From NCBI RefSeq assembly GCF_025370935.1, contig NC_133476.1, forward strand, positions 7,802,240 through 7,866,239: a DNA stretch of 64,000 nt, written 5' to 3'. This stretch comes from Choristoneura fumiferana (Eukaryota; Arthropoda; Insecta; Lepidoptera; Tortricidae). A program made the position numbers and the translations under genes. The notes below the pieces were generated by a model. It saw nothing but the letters and a program-made list of their open reading frames with translations. It made no database searches and was not told the DNA's origin. This document shows positions 1-12,763 of the stretch, in pieces; within the stretch, counting starts at the first letter, position 1, and each line of letters begins with the position of its first letter.

Positions 1-826
1 CGACATGATCTTGGGCCGGGTTTTTCATACAAATTAAGTAACTGCTATCAATGTACGCTATCCTAGAACCCAACTGAACGTCGCCGGTCATGCTACAAAC
101 ATCAAGCATTTCGCTTATTATAAAGTGTAATAAAAATTAAAAAACGAATTATTTTTAAAAGTCGCTGAACTAATTTTGTTTAGTTTGACGAGTATGATCT
201 ATGATTTATTTGCTTGTATCACAGGCCACATCCGGTATAAACAAAAAAAACCTTTGACCTTTATTATATTTTTTAACCCCCGACGCAAAAAGAGGGGTGT
301 TATTTTGTTTGACCGCTATGTGTGTCTGTGTGTGTTTGTGTGTATCTGTATGTGTGTCTATCTGTCTGTGGAACCGTAGCTCTTTAAACAGTGGACCGAT
401 TTGAATGCGGTTTGTTTTAATTTGAAAGCAGGTTTTTAGCGATGGTTCTTTGACTTGTTTTATCAAAATCGTTCAGCAGTTTTTTAGATATTGAACTTTG
501 AAGTGACAAAGTCGGGGTTTTTCCAACTTTTTGTTCGTTAGGTTATTAAAATACAACAAAGGTCGCTACAAAGTAGTACAAGTGTTGAGTAAGAAATAAG
601 TTGTTGTTTGTTGAGTGAAGTTAAGTAATAAGTACAAGTATTTGATTTAATTGGAAAAGTTTTATATCCTACTTTCGTCTTGCGTAGTGAAACTGAAATT
701 GTTTTGAGACCCATTATATTTATGGTTGTAATTTATTAAGTACTTATCGTACATATATTACATAATTTATTAAGTACTTATGTGTATACAATTTTCGATG
801 TGATGATAAAATATGAGCTAAGTGTG
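1..826. other. Repeat remnants in AT-rich sequence
   Basis: At 271-535 on the - strand is a copy of a family whose sense strand ends in 'cacccctctttttgcgtcgg'. It holds a run of TGTG/TCTG and a segment like 'tcaaaatcgttcagcag'. Other copies of the family are at 20730-20916, 21537-21757, 29690-29845 and 41608-41720. The remaining bases show nothing I can name. Confidence 0.55.
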
Positions 827-931
827 AGTTGCACCAATGTCACATCAGCCGTCAATAAGTTTTACAGTAACGCGGAGATTTTACGGCTGGTTTGGTTTCG
901 TTACAAGCAATTATAGTAACTTGGTGCAACT
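827..931. mobile_element. Short MITE-like element (105 bp)
   Basis: It is bounded by the perfect 11-base inverted repeat AGTTGCACCAA at 827-837 and TTGGTGCAACT at 921-931. It carries no coding capacity. The type of end (AGTTGCACCA) is one I associate with small non-autonomous DNA transposons of Lepidoptera. Confidence 0.55.
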
Positions 932-2255
932 TAGGTACACTTAGACTTGTACAGTTTTTTTGTTACATAGTGTCTAGAACTGTGTAACAAATTTTGTCCT
1001 TCGTTAAATCGTAATTGAATTTTAAATGTAACAGCGACGTCATACTAAACGAACCTCCTACAAACCATAGTGAAAAACTTTCTTATTTTGTCAACAATTT
1101 CCTAGCGCGATTAACATTTACGTTACCTTTCAGTATACCCAATTCGGATAAATTATCCTTACAAGTAGCACGATGTTAAAATATATATATAATGTACCTA
1201 TATAGGCAGGTCTGTCTGTTACACAGAGTAATTTGTATGGTCGTGTAATTAATAGTCAATATTTGAAGTTAAGTGCACTTGTACCTAGTTAACAGCCAGC
1301 GTAAAATAAGACAAAATACCTAGAGCACTAGACAATGGTCTTAGATCGTACCCGAAGGGCTCGTTGCTCCTTGGATCTGAGCCCCGGTGGGCCAATTCTA
1401 AGGACGAACTCGCATTAAGTTCTACGACTGAATGTTTCGGGTGGGTGTTAGACTTACCTAACTAACCTCATATTGCCATTTATTTTGGCGTCTGTAAGAG
1501 ATATGGCACATTAGCTATTAGGTAGGTAGGTATCTGCTTTATTTCAGAGGTGAAGTTGCGTGTTGCGTCAGCGTCGGCCGTGTTGTCCCCGTCTACTTCC
1601 AAAAATAGGATAACATTATAAAGTGTTCGTTCAAGTGTAAACGGTTTTTATTTATTTCGTATGGCTTTATTTCCCGCTTATAGTTAAAAAATGACAAAAA
1701 AAAACAAAACTACAAATTATCAATATGATGTTCCTGGACGGTGATCACGTCAATGTTGTTATCGTGAGCAAGTTGAGCTAGATAGTCACATTTAGGCTGT
1801 GACAATGTTAATTTGCAATATTTGGACAGAAGGTTTTTGTCAGCAGGCCCTTAGAAGGACCGTTTTTTTAAGCGCATTGTACTATTCATTTTCGAAAATA
1901 TAGAGCAGGAATAGCTGGGAGGCTCATAAGGAACAAACCAGCTAGCCAGGAACAGTCGGAATCTTTCAGCCGTCTTCGTGCGAAGCCCGGGGTGGACCGC
2001 AAGGAGGTAGATTCTGACCAATTACCACCCCAAGTAACTGGTAATACGTAAGTTGTTCCGAAATGAATTTGGAATACTTCAACCAGAGGCTAGGTTAGTT
2101 CGTCTAAATAATCCAGTAAATGTTTTTAGGAATTTTTATGGTGGTTGACAAAAAAATTCCACTTTCCATACATTCATTTATGTTGATAGTGCACTGCGTC
2201 AAAAGCGTGACTATATTTAAATAGATCTGTATTCAGCCAAATTAACCATCGCATT
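932..2255. other. No recognisable feature
   Basis: AT-rich DNA with two somewhat GC-richer patches (about 1340-1440 and 1920-2030). I see no gene, RNA or repeat that I can support. Confidence 0.4.
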
Positions 2256-2724
2256 AAGGTGCAACCAAACCGCTGCTTAAAGAAACGGTAACGGCACGGA
2301 ATCGCAGTGACGCACCGTATGTGCACCGTTTTTATCGCATATTCTCCACACCACTGCTTAAAATACGGAATCGCAGTGACGTGTTGTAAACTTCAGTGCC
2401 CTTAGTCTCGATCGCGTTCGCGTTAAAATCTCAATTTTTATTGAAACGCAAACTTTCCGCTAGAGGCGCTGTTCGTGTTTCCATATAAATTGAGATTTTA
2501 TCGCAAACGCGATGGAGACGTATTTTGTAAACGAAAACTTACACTAAGGGTACTCTTTACCGAACAAAAATCGTGACGTTTACGGCACGTCACTGCGATT
2601 CCGCACCGTTTGCGTCTTTAAAGCAGCGGTGTGGAAAGCATGCGATAAAAACGGTGCTCATACGGTGCGTCACTGCGGTTCCGTGCCGTCACCGTTTTTT
2701 AAGCAGCGGTTTGGTCGCACTTTT
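2256..2724. mobile_element. Foldback/MITE element with about 105-bp terminal inverted repeats and a nested inverted repeat
   Basis: The left end (AAGGTGCAACCAAACCGC at 2256) and the reverse complement of the right end (AAAAGTGCGACCAAACCGC, ending at 2724) match over about 105 bases. The match includes ACGGCACGGAA, CGCAGTGACGCACCGTAT and CACCGTTTTTATCGCAT. Inside, at about 2400-2535, a second inverted repeat pairs CCCTTAGT...AATCTCAA with TTGAGATTTTATCGC...ACTAAGGG. This looks like one small element inserted into another. There is no transposase, so it must be non-autonomous. Short frames here, such as one from 2573, are products of the repeat and not genes. Confidence 0.75.
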
Positions 2725-5700
2725 ATTCAATTCAATTCAAAAATATTTATTTTGGATATTTTTAAAACACCTTGTAAGTATTTTTCACGTGTTTGTTGTA
2801 GCACTATGCATACAAAGTAGAAAATGATGCTGGCTTTCAAAGACGATACGTTTACTTACGGAAATAGATAAAAAGGTTTATTCGAAGATGAAACAAAAAG
2901 TCAATAAAAGGTTCGAGATAAGCATTCGAAGATCCGTATATGCTTGCAAAAGATGTAGGAGGGAGTGCATAAATCTTTATTGAGGGCGAGGCAATTGTGA
3001 CCTACGAGTACAAACCTACGAGGAAAATATATTTCGGGAAAAAAATGGAATGAAGATTATTAGTTACTATTTGTGAGTTTACTGATTTAAATGAGCTGAG
3101 CCTTTAAACATGAATGGTACCTACTTTTTAATTTACGTCAAACAGCTGTTAGTAAGTAAGATATTTGTTTCACTAAATAATAAGTACTTAATTAATGGTG
3201 TTGCTGTTGCTAATTGCTATATCTTAGAGTAGGTGTTGATTTTACGTGTTGAGAACAATACGAGCTTTATTTGATCAAGGATGAAAAAGTGTGTCTACCA
3301 TCAATGATATTCTGCGGAAAAAAACATTTCTTATCAAACACAAAGTTAAAACGTCTGAAAGAGATGTAAAAGCATTGAGTGCGGTTTGTTCGCGACCGCG
3401 CGACGCGAAAGAGTAAAGCTTCGAGGCGATAATAAATGTTATTCTAGGGTATCGCAAAGGAAAAGGTCGGCGGTCGGGAGATCGAACGGTTCGCGGGCTT
3501 TAATCAATTTGTTGTTAAAAGTCGGCCGGGAAACGGATCAAAAGATTTATTACTATCGCTCGGCTCAGATTACTCGCTCAACTCGACTTTCACAAGTTTA
3601 TGTGTCGAAGTAATTGAATTATACTTTTAATCTTAATTAAAAGTGCTGGCTCTTAAGTGGTTTCTTGAGTAGGCCTCAGTATTTTAATGGTATTGCGTAT
3701 TTATAAGAACTAGGCGAGTTTCGTGAAAAAAGCAATAACAAAGCCCTTTCAGCTACGAATTGCAAAGCGTAAGAACCTTCAGCCAGATTTGTGCCACAGA
3801 TGAATAAAAGACGGATAAAGAAATGAGGGTCTTAAAATGTACTTGCAAAACTTTTTACAGAAGAGGAAAGTTTTTCGCCAATTAGCTTGGCCTAATACAC
3901 ATGTACGAGCATTTAATACTCTCGTAAAGCCACATCATGTGTAAAGTATATATTAAATTATTTATGGCGTTTCAATTGCGGCATGGAAAGGTGGAATGTG
4001 TGTTTGGAAAAAAAATAGATAAATACTTTTTTTATCACGACACTTTTTTCAATAAATAAATAATTAAAACGCAACTCAACCTAATTTAATACGACCCGTG
4101 TTGATTCGGATCAAATTATATTATTTTGTACGACCAGGATCATACATAGTGTGATTTTGGTCATAGAAAATAAAAAAGCCAAAGGTTTCTACTAAAAACG
4201 GGTAGATACCAATAATTTTCTTGCAGTATTAAGGAATTTAACCTTTTAGAGAGGTATGGGTAATTAAGAAGATGATCTATTGTATATGTATGTAGTAGTG
4301 CACAGAGTAGATAATGGGACTTACCTAAGTCATTTTTTTATAATGGAATGTCGACTTATCTATAAGGACACGTTATTATAGGTTACAACAGGTCATCTTC
4401 TTAAGTTTTTTACCTATATAAGTGCACGCATTACTTTTAAAACTATAAGCGTCTTCATAGACAGGGGTTGACAGGCGTTTTGCGATATCATAACTTGGTC
4501 GGAACCGGAACGGTCATAAATTATTTCGAAGGACAGACAATATCCTGTGGGGTCAAGAGTAATAGTGCAACGGTAGCCGGCTCTTGATCCTGCCGTCACC
4601 GCAAAGAAATGTAATATTGCACCGATACACACTCTTAACTCCAATTTTAAAGCTATTCGCGTTTCAGCTTCGTAAGCGTCTTAGGAGTTCGGCTTTATCC
4701 TCAATAATTTCTGGTTAAGAAGTATCTTGCTTTAAATTTAAACACCGTTTTTTAAATCGTTGTTATACTTACGTATACGTGATACCTATAATGTGACACA
4801 AAATGCGCCTTTGCGTTGTTCTTTGTTGAGAATTCGGGGAATTATTACTACGCTTACGGTAACTAATTGATTAATATCTATTCTGTCAGCAGATTAAGAT
4901 GAGCAATTAATTAATTAAGTTAATTAACCTCTCATTAACTATAAGATAGCAGAATAGGAAGAGCTGAATTCCGAGAAAGAAAATGGTAAGTTTATTATTA
5001 TTCGTCATTTATTTTTTAACGTCCTCCAGAAAGAAAACTTTTAATTTATTTTTGAATCTGAGGGAGTAATATCTGCGAAACAATTGATAACTGTGTATAA
5101 GGAGCATTTAGCGGAAAAAACGAATACGCCGATATGAAGTTATTAACTCACTATTAGATTCCCAACTGTTTCAATTCACTATTTTCTATGAAACCATGTT
5201 TTTTTTCGAAACTTTCATAGAACAAACTTAACCTAACCTACTGTGTTCTATAAAAGCGTAAGAAAGTACAATGAGAAAAATGTTTGGTTTCGGAGAAAAT
5301 TGAGAGTCAAACAATAATTCTGCCAAATAGTATTGTTATATTTCTGATGTTTACAATCCTTACATTTGAATCTGAATTGAAGATCCAACATCACATAACT
5401 ATTTGTGGGTACCTACCTACTCAAAACAAACCCTGACTATTTGATTTTATTTCTCCACTAAGATAAATATTCATTTTGTTTACTGATGTTTGTGTTGTCT
5501 ACTCTTTGTAGGTATGTACTATTTATTTCCCAATCAGCTGTGTAATAATTATTAAAATTACAATCATTCATTCATTGAGTAACGTTACTTTCTTTGCCAT
5601 CTCAGTAACCTACTTATGATTTGCAACATCGCTAGATATAAACGTCTCTAACTCCCAGTAATGTATTGAACTAAATATTTCAATCCCATTCATCGAACTC

Positions 5701-6470
5701 CTTTGAATGAGCATGTTAACAAACCCCGAATAACTAGTTGGTCTACTGAAATGATGTTATCATGTCTATTGTGTTGACTAATTCCGGTGGAAAGCTTAAA
5801 ATAAATATTTATGCTGTTATACTTAATAAAATAAAGGTGGAATTGCAAACAGAGAAGTAGAATTGGTGTGAAGTCACGTACCTTCGTATTTTAAATCAAT
5901 ACCCCATTGTTTTTATAAATAACGGTTGCGAAATACCTGCGTTGCATTGAAATTAGTTTAATACTTAAATAACAGTAAAAACTTCAAGTCATTGAGTTGC
6001 AGTGCATTGTACTGTGTACTAAGGAAAACACAGGGGAAGGATTCGCTAGAAGTTTTGTGGGTTGATTATAATGTTAAAAATAATTTAGTAATACACGCAA
6101 CAAACCTCTTACTCTAACGTAATTATTAAGTGTAATTAATCATCGCTTTTTTTATTGTTATTTACTTTTAAGCAAAGAATGATGAGACACGTAGTCATCA
6201 AAACATTTATGACTGGCTGATAATACAGCATATGATGTCGAACTTAGTATATAGGAATAAACAATAAATTTAAACTCGTCAGCCAACAATGTTTCTTTTT
6301 ACAGGAAAATATAAAACTTCATTTCAAAAGCACAAAGACTCAAGGCTGGTTTTGTTGTTAAATACAGCTGGTGCTTAACGACAGACTAAGACAAAACAAG
6401 AAATTATTCGAATTTAAGTCTGGCGTGAAGTATAGGGACTATCCGGGGAGGTGAAGGATGCCCCGACGTA
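2725..6470. other. Mostly unremarkable intergenic DNA
   Basis: AT-rich sequence without a supported gene. At 3705-3735 is a 31-base segment that occurs again exactly at 8333-8363. On the - strand at 4414-4680 is a frame of about 88 codons with four cysteines, a hydrophobic stretch and slightly higher GC. It has no ATG at its start and no clear splice sites, so I do not call it a gene. Nothing else stands out. Confidence 0.4.
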
Positions 6471-6576
6471 CCTGGGCCCGATTGCATAACAAAGTACAAG
6501 CTAATATTATTAGCGATTTTGTATTGAAATTCACTAATACTATTAGCTTGTACTTTATTATGCAATTGGGCCCTGG
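6471..6576. mobile_element. Hairpin MITE, 43-bp arms
   Basis: Left arm 6471-6513 (CCTGGGCCCGATTGCATAA...) and right arm 6534-6576 are reverse complements with four mismatches, separated by 20 bases. A fragment of the same sequence ('ttgcataaaaaattacaag') is present at 13983-14013. The element is non-coding; the frame running through it from 6458 is a by-product. Confidence 0.7.
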
Positions 6577-6589
6577 TTGTCCGAGTCTG

Positions 6590-6720
6590 GCCCTATACTA
6601 CGAAGTGCAAAATTCGAACTTCGTATCTTGCCGTCTCGCTGACGCTAATATATTATTTAATACAAGAATGAGAGGGACGGTACGATACGAAATTGGATTT
6701 GCGAATTTCGTGGTAGCCCC
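6590..6720. mobile_element. Imperfect hairpin MITE, older copy of the 24913-25044 family
   Basis: Arms around 'cgaacttcgtatcttgccgt' and 'gacggtacgatacgaaattg' pair imperfectly. The arm order (CTCCGAA-like end, TTCGTATCGTGCCGTCCCTCT-like middle) is the same as in the almost perfect hairpin at 24913-25044, so the two belong to one family. It lies only 13 bases from the previous MITE. Confidence 0.55.
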
Positions 6721-7047
6721 CCTGACCTTTACAAGCGGGTCAGACGCAGCTTTGTTCATCACTAATAGTTTTTAGATTACGAAAAATTGGCCGAACTAGC
6801 TTGCATTTACGGCTTAGAACCCGATGCAATTCTCTCTATCCCGTGTAAATTAAAAAATCCATCCTTATGCCTTGTCTACATCGTAAATGGAACCACTATG
6901 TGAAATTGCGGTTATGTAGGTCTAAGATTTTGAAATTAGTGCTGATGACTCAAACAGTAGGGTTTTTTTTATTTCAGGCCATTAAAGCTGACATCCGCTG
7001 AGCGCGTTTACAGCGTGTTCTGTTAAAAAAGTTAAGAATTTATATTA

Positions 7048-8600
7048 GAACTAGTTTTCCCCGCGGTATCGCTCGCGTAAAATTTGGGGTAACATAGATT
7101 TACTTTCTACGAATCTTTTGTTCGCGTTTTGATTGATTTTACGGAGGATTATATGGCAATACCGATACAGACAGACGTTATTTCAGACAAACCTTGCCAA
7201 TTTTCGAATTTAAAAATCAACCTAAATAATCATCATTCATACAAACTATGAACTCCTGTTACACATATTCAGGGGTAGAATTTCAGAAAATATTAAAGTA
7301 TTTCTTTTGACCGCAACTTCGTACGCGATAGTTATAAGATAATTCCTGCGAGATAAGAAATAAGTAATTTTTTAAAAAGCTACGCTGTCACCGATTGAAT
7401 TGAAACAAGCCTCTTTTGTCCCAGGAAATCGCAAAGTTCCCGCGGGGCGGGGGATATAGGTAACTCTTTAGATCGATTTAAAAATATACTTTCACGAATA
7501 GAAAGCTACAGTTCTTAACTGATATTCGCTACCTACCTTTCCCTCGGGAAAATCAAAAATTCCCGAGAGATAGAAATAAGAGACTTCTACATTTAGACCA
7601 ATTAAAAAATCTTTCACTAATAGAAAGCTACACTGTTTTTCATTGACATTGACTACTTTTATCCCGATTTTTTTTAAGTTCGCGCTCGCGCAGGACATGA
7701 ATAACTGTTATGATATATTTTAAAATTCTTCATTGCCAATCTGAGACATGCAAAGTTTCTTGTGTGTGCCATTAAATTTTGAGGTGTACTTTCCTGCTGA
7801 GACGATCCTGGCCGGACTACCTGGATGTCACTGTGTCACTGCCAGATTATTGTATTGTCATCTGATTTACATAAATATGCCAAATCTACAGTCCTTAGGT
7901 TTATTAGTTTAAAGCTTGTGCGTTTTCTGATTCAGTTGGTTTAAAAAATCCTCTTTATTTGTTTTATCACTTGGGAATTCTACCTGCATGCCAAATTTGA
8001 GGTCTCTAATATTTATAATTACGGAGTTAAGGCCGCTTTGAAGTGAAAATATAAATCCCATTTATTCCCACCCTATCCCGTGGGAATTTTCAAAAATCCC
8101 TTTTTAGTGTACCTACCTCTATGACTCTCTACAAACATATGTTCCAAATATGAAGTCTCTAAATCAGCTAATCGGCTAGTAATAAATAGTACGCTTTATT
8201 CCTTATTCCGTTGGAATTTTGGTAAATCCTGAAAAATTTTTTTAGCTGTTAGTATTACCTATTTGCATGCCAAATTTAAAGTCTCTAATAATTATAGTTA
8301 CGGAAATGGAGCCATTTGGAAATAAAAATATAAAGAACTAGGCGAGTTTCGTGAAAAAAGCAAATGGAGCCATACGGAAATGGAGCCATTTGGAAGTAAA
8401 ACTATAAATCCCATTTATATCCCATCCCGTGGGAATTTCGAAAAATCCCTTCTTAGTGTACCTCTACATCACTTAAGGTATTTATGTGTGGCAAATTTCA
8501 AGCTTTTAGCTTCAGCTGTTTGGGCTGTGCGTTCATATATCAGTCAGTCAGTCAGTCAGTCAGTCAGGACTTTGAATTTTATATGTATAGATAGATTAAT
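7048..8600 (+). repeat. Interspersed repeat family with internal tandem units ('ccgtgggaat' family)
   Basis: It begins with 'ctagttttccccgcggtatc', the degenerate form of the 'tagcttttgcccgcgacttc' end seen at 10729, 11053, 57419 and 61398. It contains several degenerate units of the form '(a/t)tcccgtgggaattt...aaatccctttttagtgtacc...ccaaattt(g/c)aagtctcta'. It ends with a (CAGT)n run at 8541-8567 and 'atagatagatta'. The repeat is non-coding. A 31-base foreign segment (8333-8363) interrupts one unit. Confidence 0.6.
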
Positions 8601-10728
8601 ACCTATAAAGTAATAACATACATGCATTTACTTTGATTTCTACGTCGTTTTTAGTGGGTAAGGTCAGAAAATTGTGTTTCCTCATAACTGTACAGAACTG
8701 GTAGTACTAATAGTTATTCTGTGACAGTACTGAGAAAACAAGCGTTCCAACCAGAATCCAAAGCCAGCCCAGAGCTTGCTTACCCAATATAAATTTGCCC
8801 TACTTACATTTTATGTAAATATTCGTATTCAGAAAAATATTTTAAATAAGATTTGGCACTCTCCAATTTGGTTCCAGATTGCGCGACATGTACGAAAATT
8901 AAGCACAAAAAAGACGTCTGATTTAAAAAAATCTTTTGTTGGCACAATTTATTGTATAATTGTGTTTGTTTCTCAGCAGTAGAAAGAATAAGAAAAGGGA
9001 ATTAGTCAGAATTATCTCGCCTGCGCAGTTATAACTTACGTACTTTTTACCAACAAACTTATCTTGCTCTTAGTTGGCGTACCTACTTATTGTTTGTATA
9101 CCTACTAAAGCTGAGCAATCATAATAAATTCACTGATGAAATTTACTACTTAAACTTTCGGCTGTTTGAAACCCGGCTATTGTGTCCAAAGTTCGAGACT
9201 AAATACGGTTACATATAAAAAGTATCAAACTCCGAAGCATTAGGTATCTTGGTAGCAAGTAAAGCGCTCAACATGATAGGCACGTATCCTGTAGGTACTT
9301 TAAATGATGTTAGTAAGGTCAGGCAAATGAAACTATGGGAAAAATCATATAGCAGTCTATAAAAATCAAAAGCTGTAGACTGTTGCTACTATTTATTATA
9401 ACTTTTTTTCCTTAATCCACCTGATCTTGAAGAAAATAAAAGGTGTCTAATGAATGACTTGAATGACAACAGTTTTGTTAATCTTCACTTTACATACAAA
9501 CGGAATACAAAATTAAATGCTTGTTTAACTAGTACAAGACCTTTCTCCAGGTTTCTCCTGATTTTGCTGTGGCTTCCGATTTGATAGGGAATGGGTTGAA
9601 CAGTCGTAGCAATAAAATTTATATCAACAAACGTTTTCGTTGCTTGTCTCGCTCAACGCTTTTTGTTAAATTCAGCACCAAGTCCCAAGTTATCTCTCCT
9701 CTCTCCGCCTACTAAAGGGTCAGCAAAATATCTCGCATTACACCAAGTAGGTACACAACAGTGGCTGGATAACTAAATGCCTCCTAAAATGTTAGGTAGG
9801 AAGCGAGGAGCTGATGGAACCCTCGAGCCAATTATTACCACTGATCCTCTAGCTCCTGGCATCGTACTGACTTAAAATTTTTGTCTGCAAAAGTGCTTGC
9901 ACTGGAAAATATTGATGTCGAAATCGAAAAGTCGGTATTAAATGCAGTCTAGTATGTATGTATGTATGTAAACTCTTTATTGTACAAAATAAAGAAACAA
10001 AATAAAGAAAAAATACAATTGACAAACTTTGAGATTTTTGTACAAAGGCCAACTTATCCTTATGGTTGGTTTGGTACGTACTCGTATGGTATGTTTCGGC
10101 TGCTTGGGCTCATGTACAAACGGTATGTACCCGTAGATGTCATAGAAGGAGAAGACGGCAATGTCGATGTATAAATATGAGAGTGATGATGAGTAACGTA
10201 ATAAAGATGAACTAATTTGCCTATTCTATTTTTAAACAATATTTGAAAACCTACTTCGTTAGTAATTTCTTAAATTATTTGTTTTTTATCTCCTTGTTAA
10301 CCCTCTCTCTTAAAGTATTGATCGTAGAGCAAAAATGAATATGACCAAATTTGTAGGAAATTTTAAGTAAAAACTTTTGTCTGAAGTAATCATAATGCTA
10401 TTCGTACAAATTCGAGATATGAGGAAAAACCTGAAACAAGGTACCCTATAGGTTATAATATTATTAAGGGTGATGTTATGCCCCCTGATTCTACAAGTAT
10501 CCCTATAAATAAAGTATGACAAAAGTTGTTTTGCAAAATGAGTTATGAAAATAATAGTGAATCGATGTTGTGATATTTAAACGGTTGCTTTTTGACAGTT
10601 GTGAACTTTATTGTGAGCCAAATTTTATCATTATCATTTAAGTTTTAGCCGGAACGTAGTTATACAAAAAGGTGTTATATACATTTACGTATTAGTTTAC
10701 GTTTTGTGACGTTAATAAATATTTAAGA
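8601..10728. other. Intergenic; one LINE-tail-like segment
   Basis: At about 9946-9990 a (TATG)n run is followed by 'ctttattgtac', the reverse complement of the 'gtacaataaag' 3' end of a LINE family also present at 34905-34940 and 48775-48800. It is probably a - strand LINE tail. No gene is supported in the rest. Confidence 0.4.
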
Positions 10729-12092
10729 CTAGCTTTTGTCCGTGACTTCGTCTGCGTGTACTTTATTAGTAATCAGGGCATTATGTTTTTTTGATTCGTG
10801 TGCTTCCGGCGATAACCGAATCTTACTGCGAAGTATATTCTAGATTGCACTGTACGTAATATTTTGTTAATTAGGTTTATAAAAGATAAATAAGAACGGA
10901 TAATCACACATTATTGATTTTATTATGCACAACCTGATAAGTTATCATTAAGGACACTTCAATCTTAAAAGGAACCCCTGTACCAAATTTGAAGTTTCTA
11001 TTTACAGTTATAACCCAGTGAGTCAGGTTTGCCTTTAATTTATATATAGATAGACTAGGTTTTGCCCGCGACTTCGTCCGCGTGTACTTTAGTTATCAGG
11101 GCATATGTTTTAATTAACCCCCGTTATAATTGTGACATTTGTATCTGTGTGCATAGCGAAGTACTGCCGTAAACGATAGGTAACAGTTTACTAAAGTACT
11201 TCGCTATAAACAACATTTTTTACCAGTTTTGAAGGAGAGGCGAGAACCGAATCTTACTCTAGAAACCGAAGTATATATTCGAAATGCACTATACATAATA
11301 TTTTGTAAATTAGGTAAAAGATAAATAAGAACGGATAATCACACAAAAATTAAACTTATATATTAATATTATTGATTTTATTATGCACAACCCGATGAGT
11401 AATTTTTAAGTAAGGTACCTACTGCATAATTATTTGCCAATTTATTTCACACATCATTTTAAATATCAATTTAATTTCTACATTTTGTATGAAAAACCCC
11501 CTCCCATGTTGAAGTCGCCAACACCATACGGATCATTTTAAATAGTGACCAGCCATATTTTTAGTCTAGAAATAAGGAAGTCTCATAGAAACTCCCCCCT
11601 AATAAGTGAAAAGCTACCTCTTCTTTATCTTCTACGCAGATCATTTTTATTTTTAATCGGAACCCTGTAAGTATACCAATTTTCAAAATTCCATACAAAC
11701 TTTACCCCCCATTTTACCCCTTTAGGGGTAAATTTATCCATTTCAACTACACACTTTTTTTTTAAATGTAATCGAGAACTTGTATACCTATTTCCATACT
11801 TCTAAGTCCAGAAATGAGAAATTTCCATACAAATTGTACCCTCCCCCCATTTTATCCCTTTAGGGGGAGTTTTATCCATTTCACCTAGATAGATAATTTT
11901 TAATTTTAATCTAAAACTTATACACCTATTTTCATTCATCTAAGTCCAGAAATGAGAAAATTCCCGTCTGTCCTACTAGTCCCATTGAGTTGTCCCATCA
12001 TGGGACAACTGAGACGATTTACTCCCAGTTAGTCCCATATGAACTTCAACCCCCTATTTCACCCCTTTAGGGGATGAATTTCTAAAAATCAT
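10729..12092 (+). repeat. Tandemly duplicated 5' part of the 'tagcttttgcccgcg' family
   Basis: Two copies of about 320-370 bases start at 10729 and 11053. They share 'gataaataagaacggataat' and 'ttgattttattatgcacaac'. The second copy carries an extra segment with the hairpin ATAGCGAAGTAC...GTACTTCGCTAT (about 11154-11210). Units with 'acccctttaggggtaaa' follow to 12092, where the LTR-like insertion begins. The perfect 11-bp inverted repeat AGTTGTCCCAT-C-ATGGGACAACT lies at 11988-12010. Confidence 0.55.
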
Positions 12093-12345
12093 TGTCGTGA
12101 AGCGACAATTTAAAAAGAAAAAGCCTAACCTAACAACAACCGAACAACAAAATAAAACGGAATAACAACTTTATTCAAAATTAAAGAAAAACTATTTACA
12201 ACAATTTCATAAAAATGTGGAGTGGTGATAAGTGAGTGAGTGAGAATGTAAGTGAGTTTGGCAGTTGATTGACGGAGACCGGACACCGATGATCGAAGAG
12301 AAGAGATTGCAGACACCCGGCGCTCGGTGGAGGTAATGTTCGACG

Positions 12346-12631
12346 CGCCTGGTGGTAGCGCTTTACGCGCCTGGAGGTAGCGCTCTACGCGCCTGGATGT
12401 AGCGCTCTACGCGCCTGGAGGTAGCGCTCTACGCGCCTGGAGGTAGCGCTTGCAACGCCTGGAGATGGCGCTCGCAGCGCCAGGAGGTGACGCTCGCAGC
12501 GCCTGGAGATGGCGCTCGCAGCGCCTGGATATGGCTGTTGCTGCGCCTGGGGATGGTGGTCGTAGCGCCTGGAGATGGCGGTCGTAGCGCCTGGAGATGG
12601 CGCTCGCAGCGCCTGGAGTAAGCGCGGGCAC
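12346..12631. repeat. 22-bp minisatellite, 13 units, inside the LTR-like element
   Basis: The unit is roughly 'cgcctggaggtagcgctcta' plus two bases. Units start every 22 bases at 12346, 12368, 12390 and so on to 12610, with increasing divergence to the right. The array is GC-rich and keeps two - strand frames open (12407-12670 and 12385-12693) with Arg/Ala/Pro-rich 22-residue repeats. I read those frames as by-products of a unit without stop codons rather than as proteins. Confidence 0.85.
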
Positions 12632-12737
12632 TCTGGGCAACGGCGCAGACACAGGCAACGGCGCAGGCACTGGTAGATGAAGTATGATGACAATGGTGAC
12701 GACTTTGGACTGAGTTTTAAACGCGGAGGCTTGCAGG

Positions 12738-12763
12738 ATCCCGGGGCTATGCGGCCCCGGGAT
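12738..12763. repeat. GC-rich hairpin in the LTR-like element
   Basis: ATCCCGGGGC and GCCCCGGGAT form a perfect 10-bp inverted repeat around TATGCG, downstream of the predicted - strand start site. In the RNA it would form a stable stem-loop in the leader (R region). Confidence 0.6.

Noticed and set aside
4414..4644. Small secreted-type protein on the - strand
   Set aside because: The apparent start is TTG, the frame extends upstream without an ATG, and no splice sites support an exon.
12385..12693. Arg/Ala/Pro-rich repeat proteins on the - strand
   Set aside because: Two overlapping frames are equally open because of the stop-free 22-bp unit; nothing favours one as coding.
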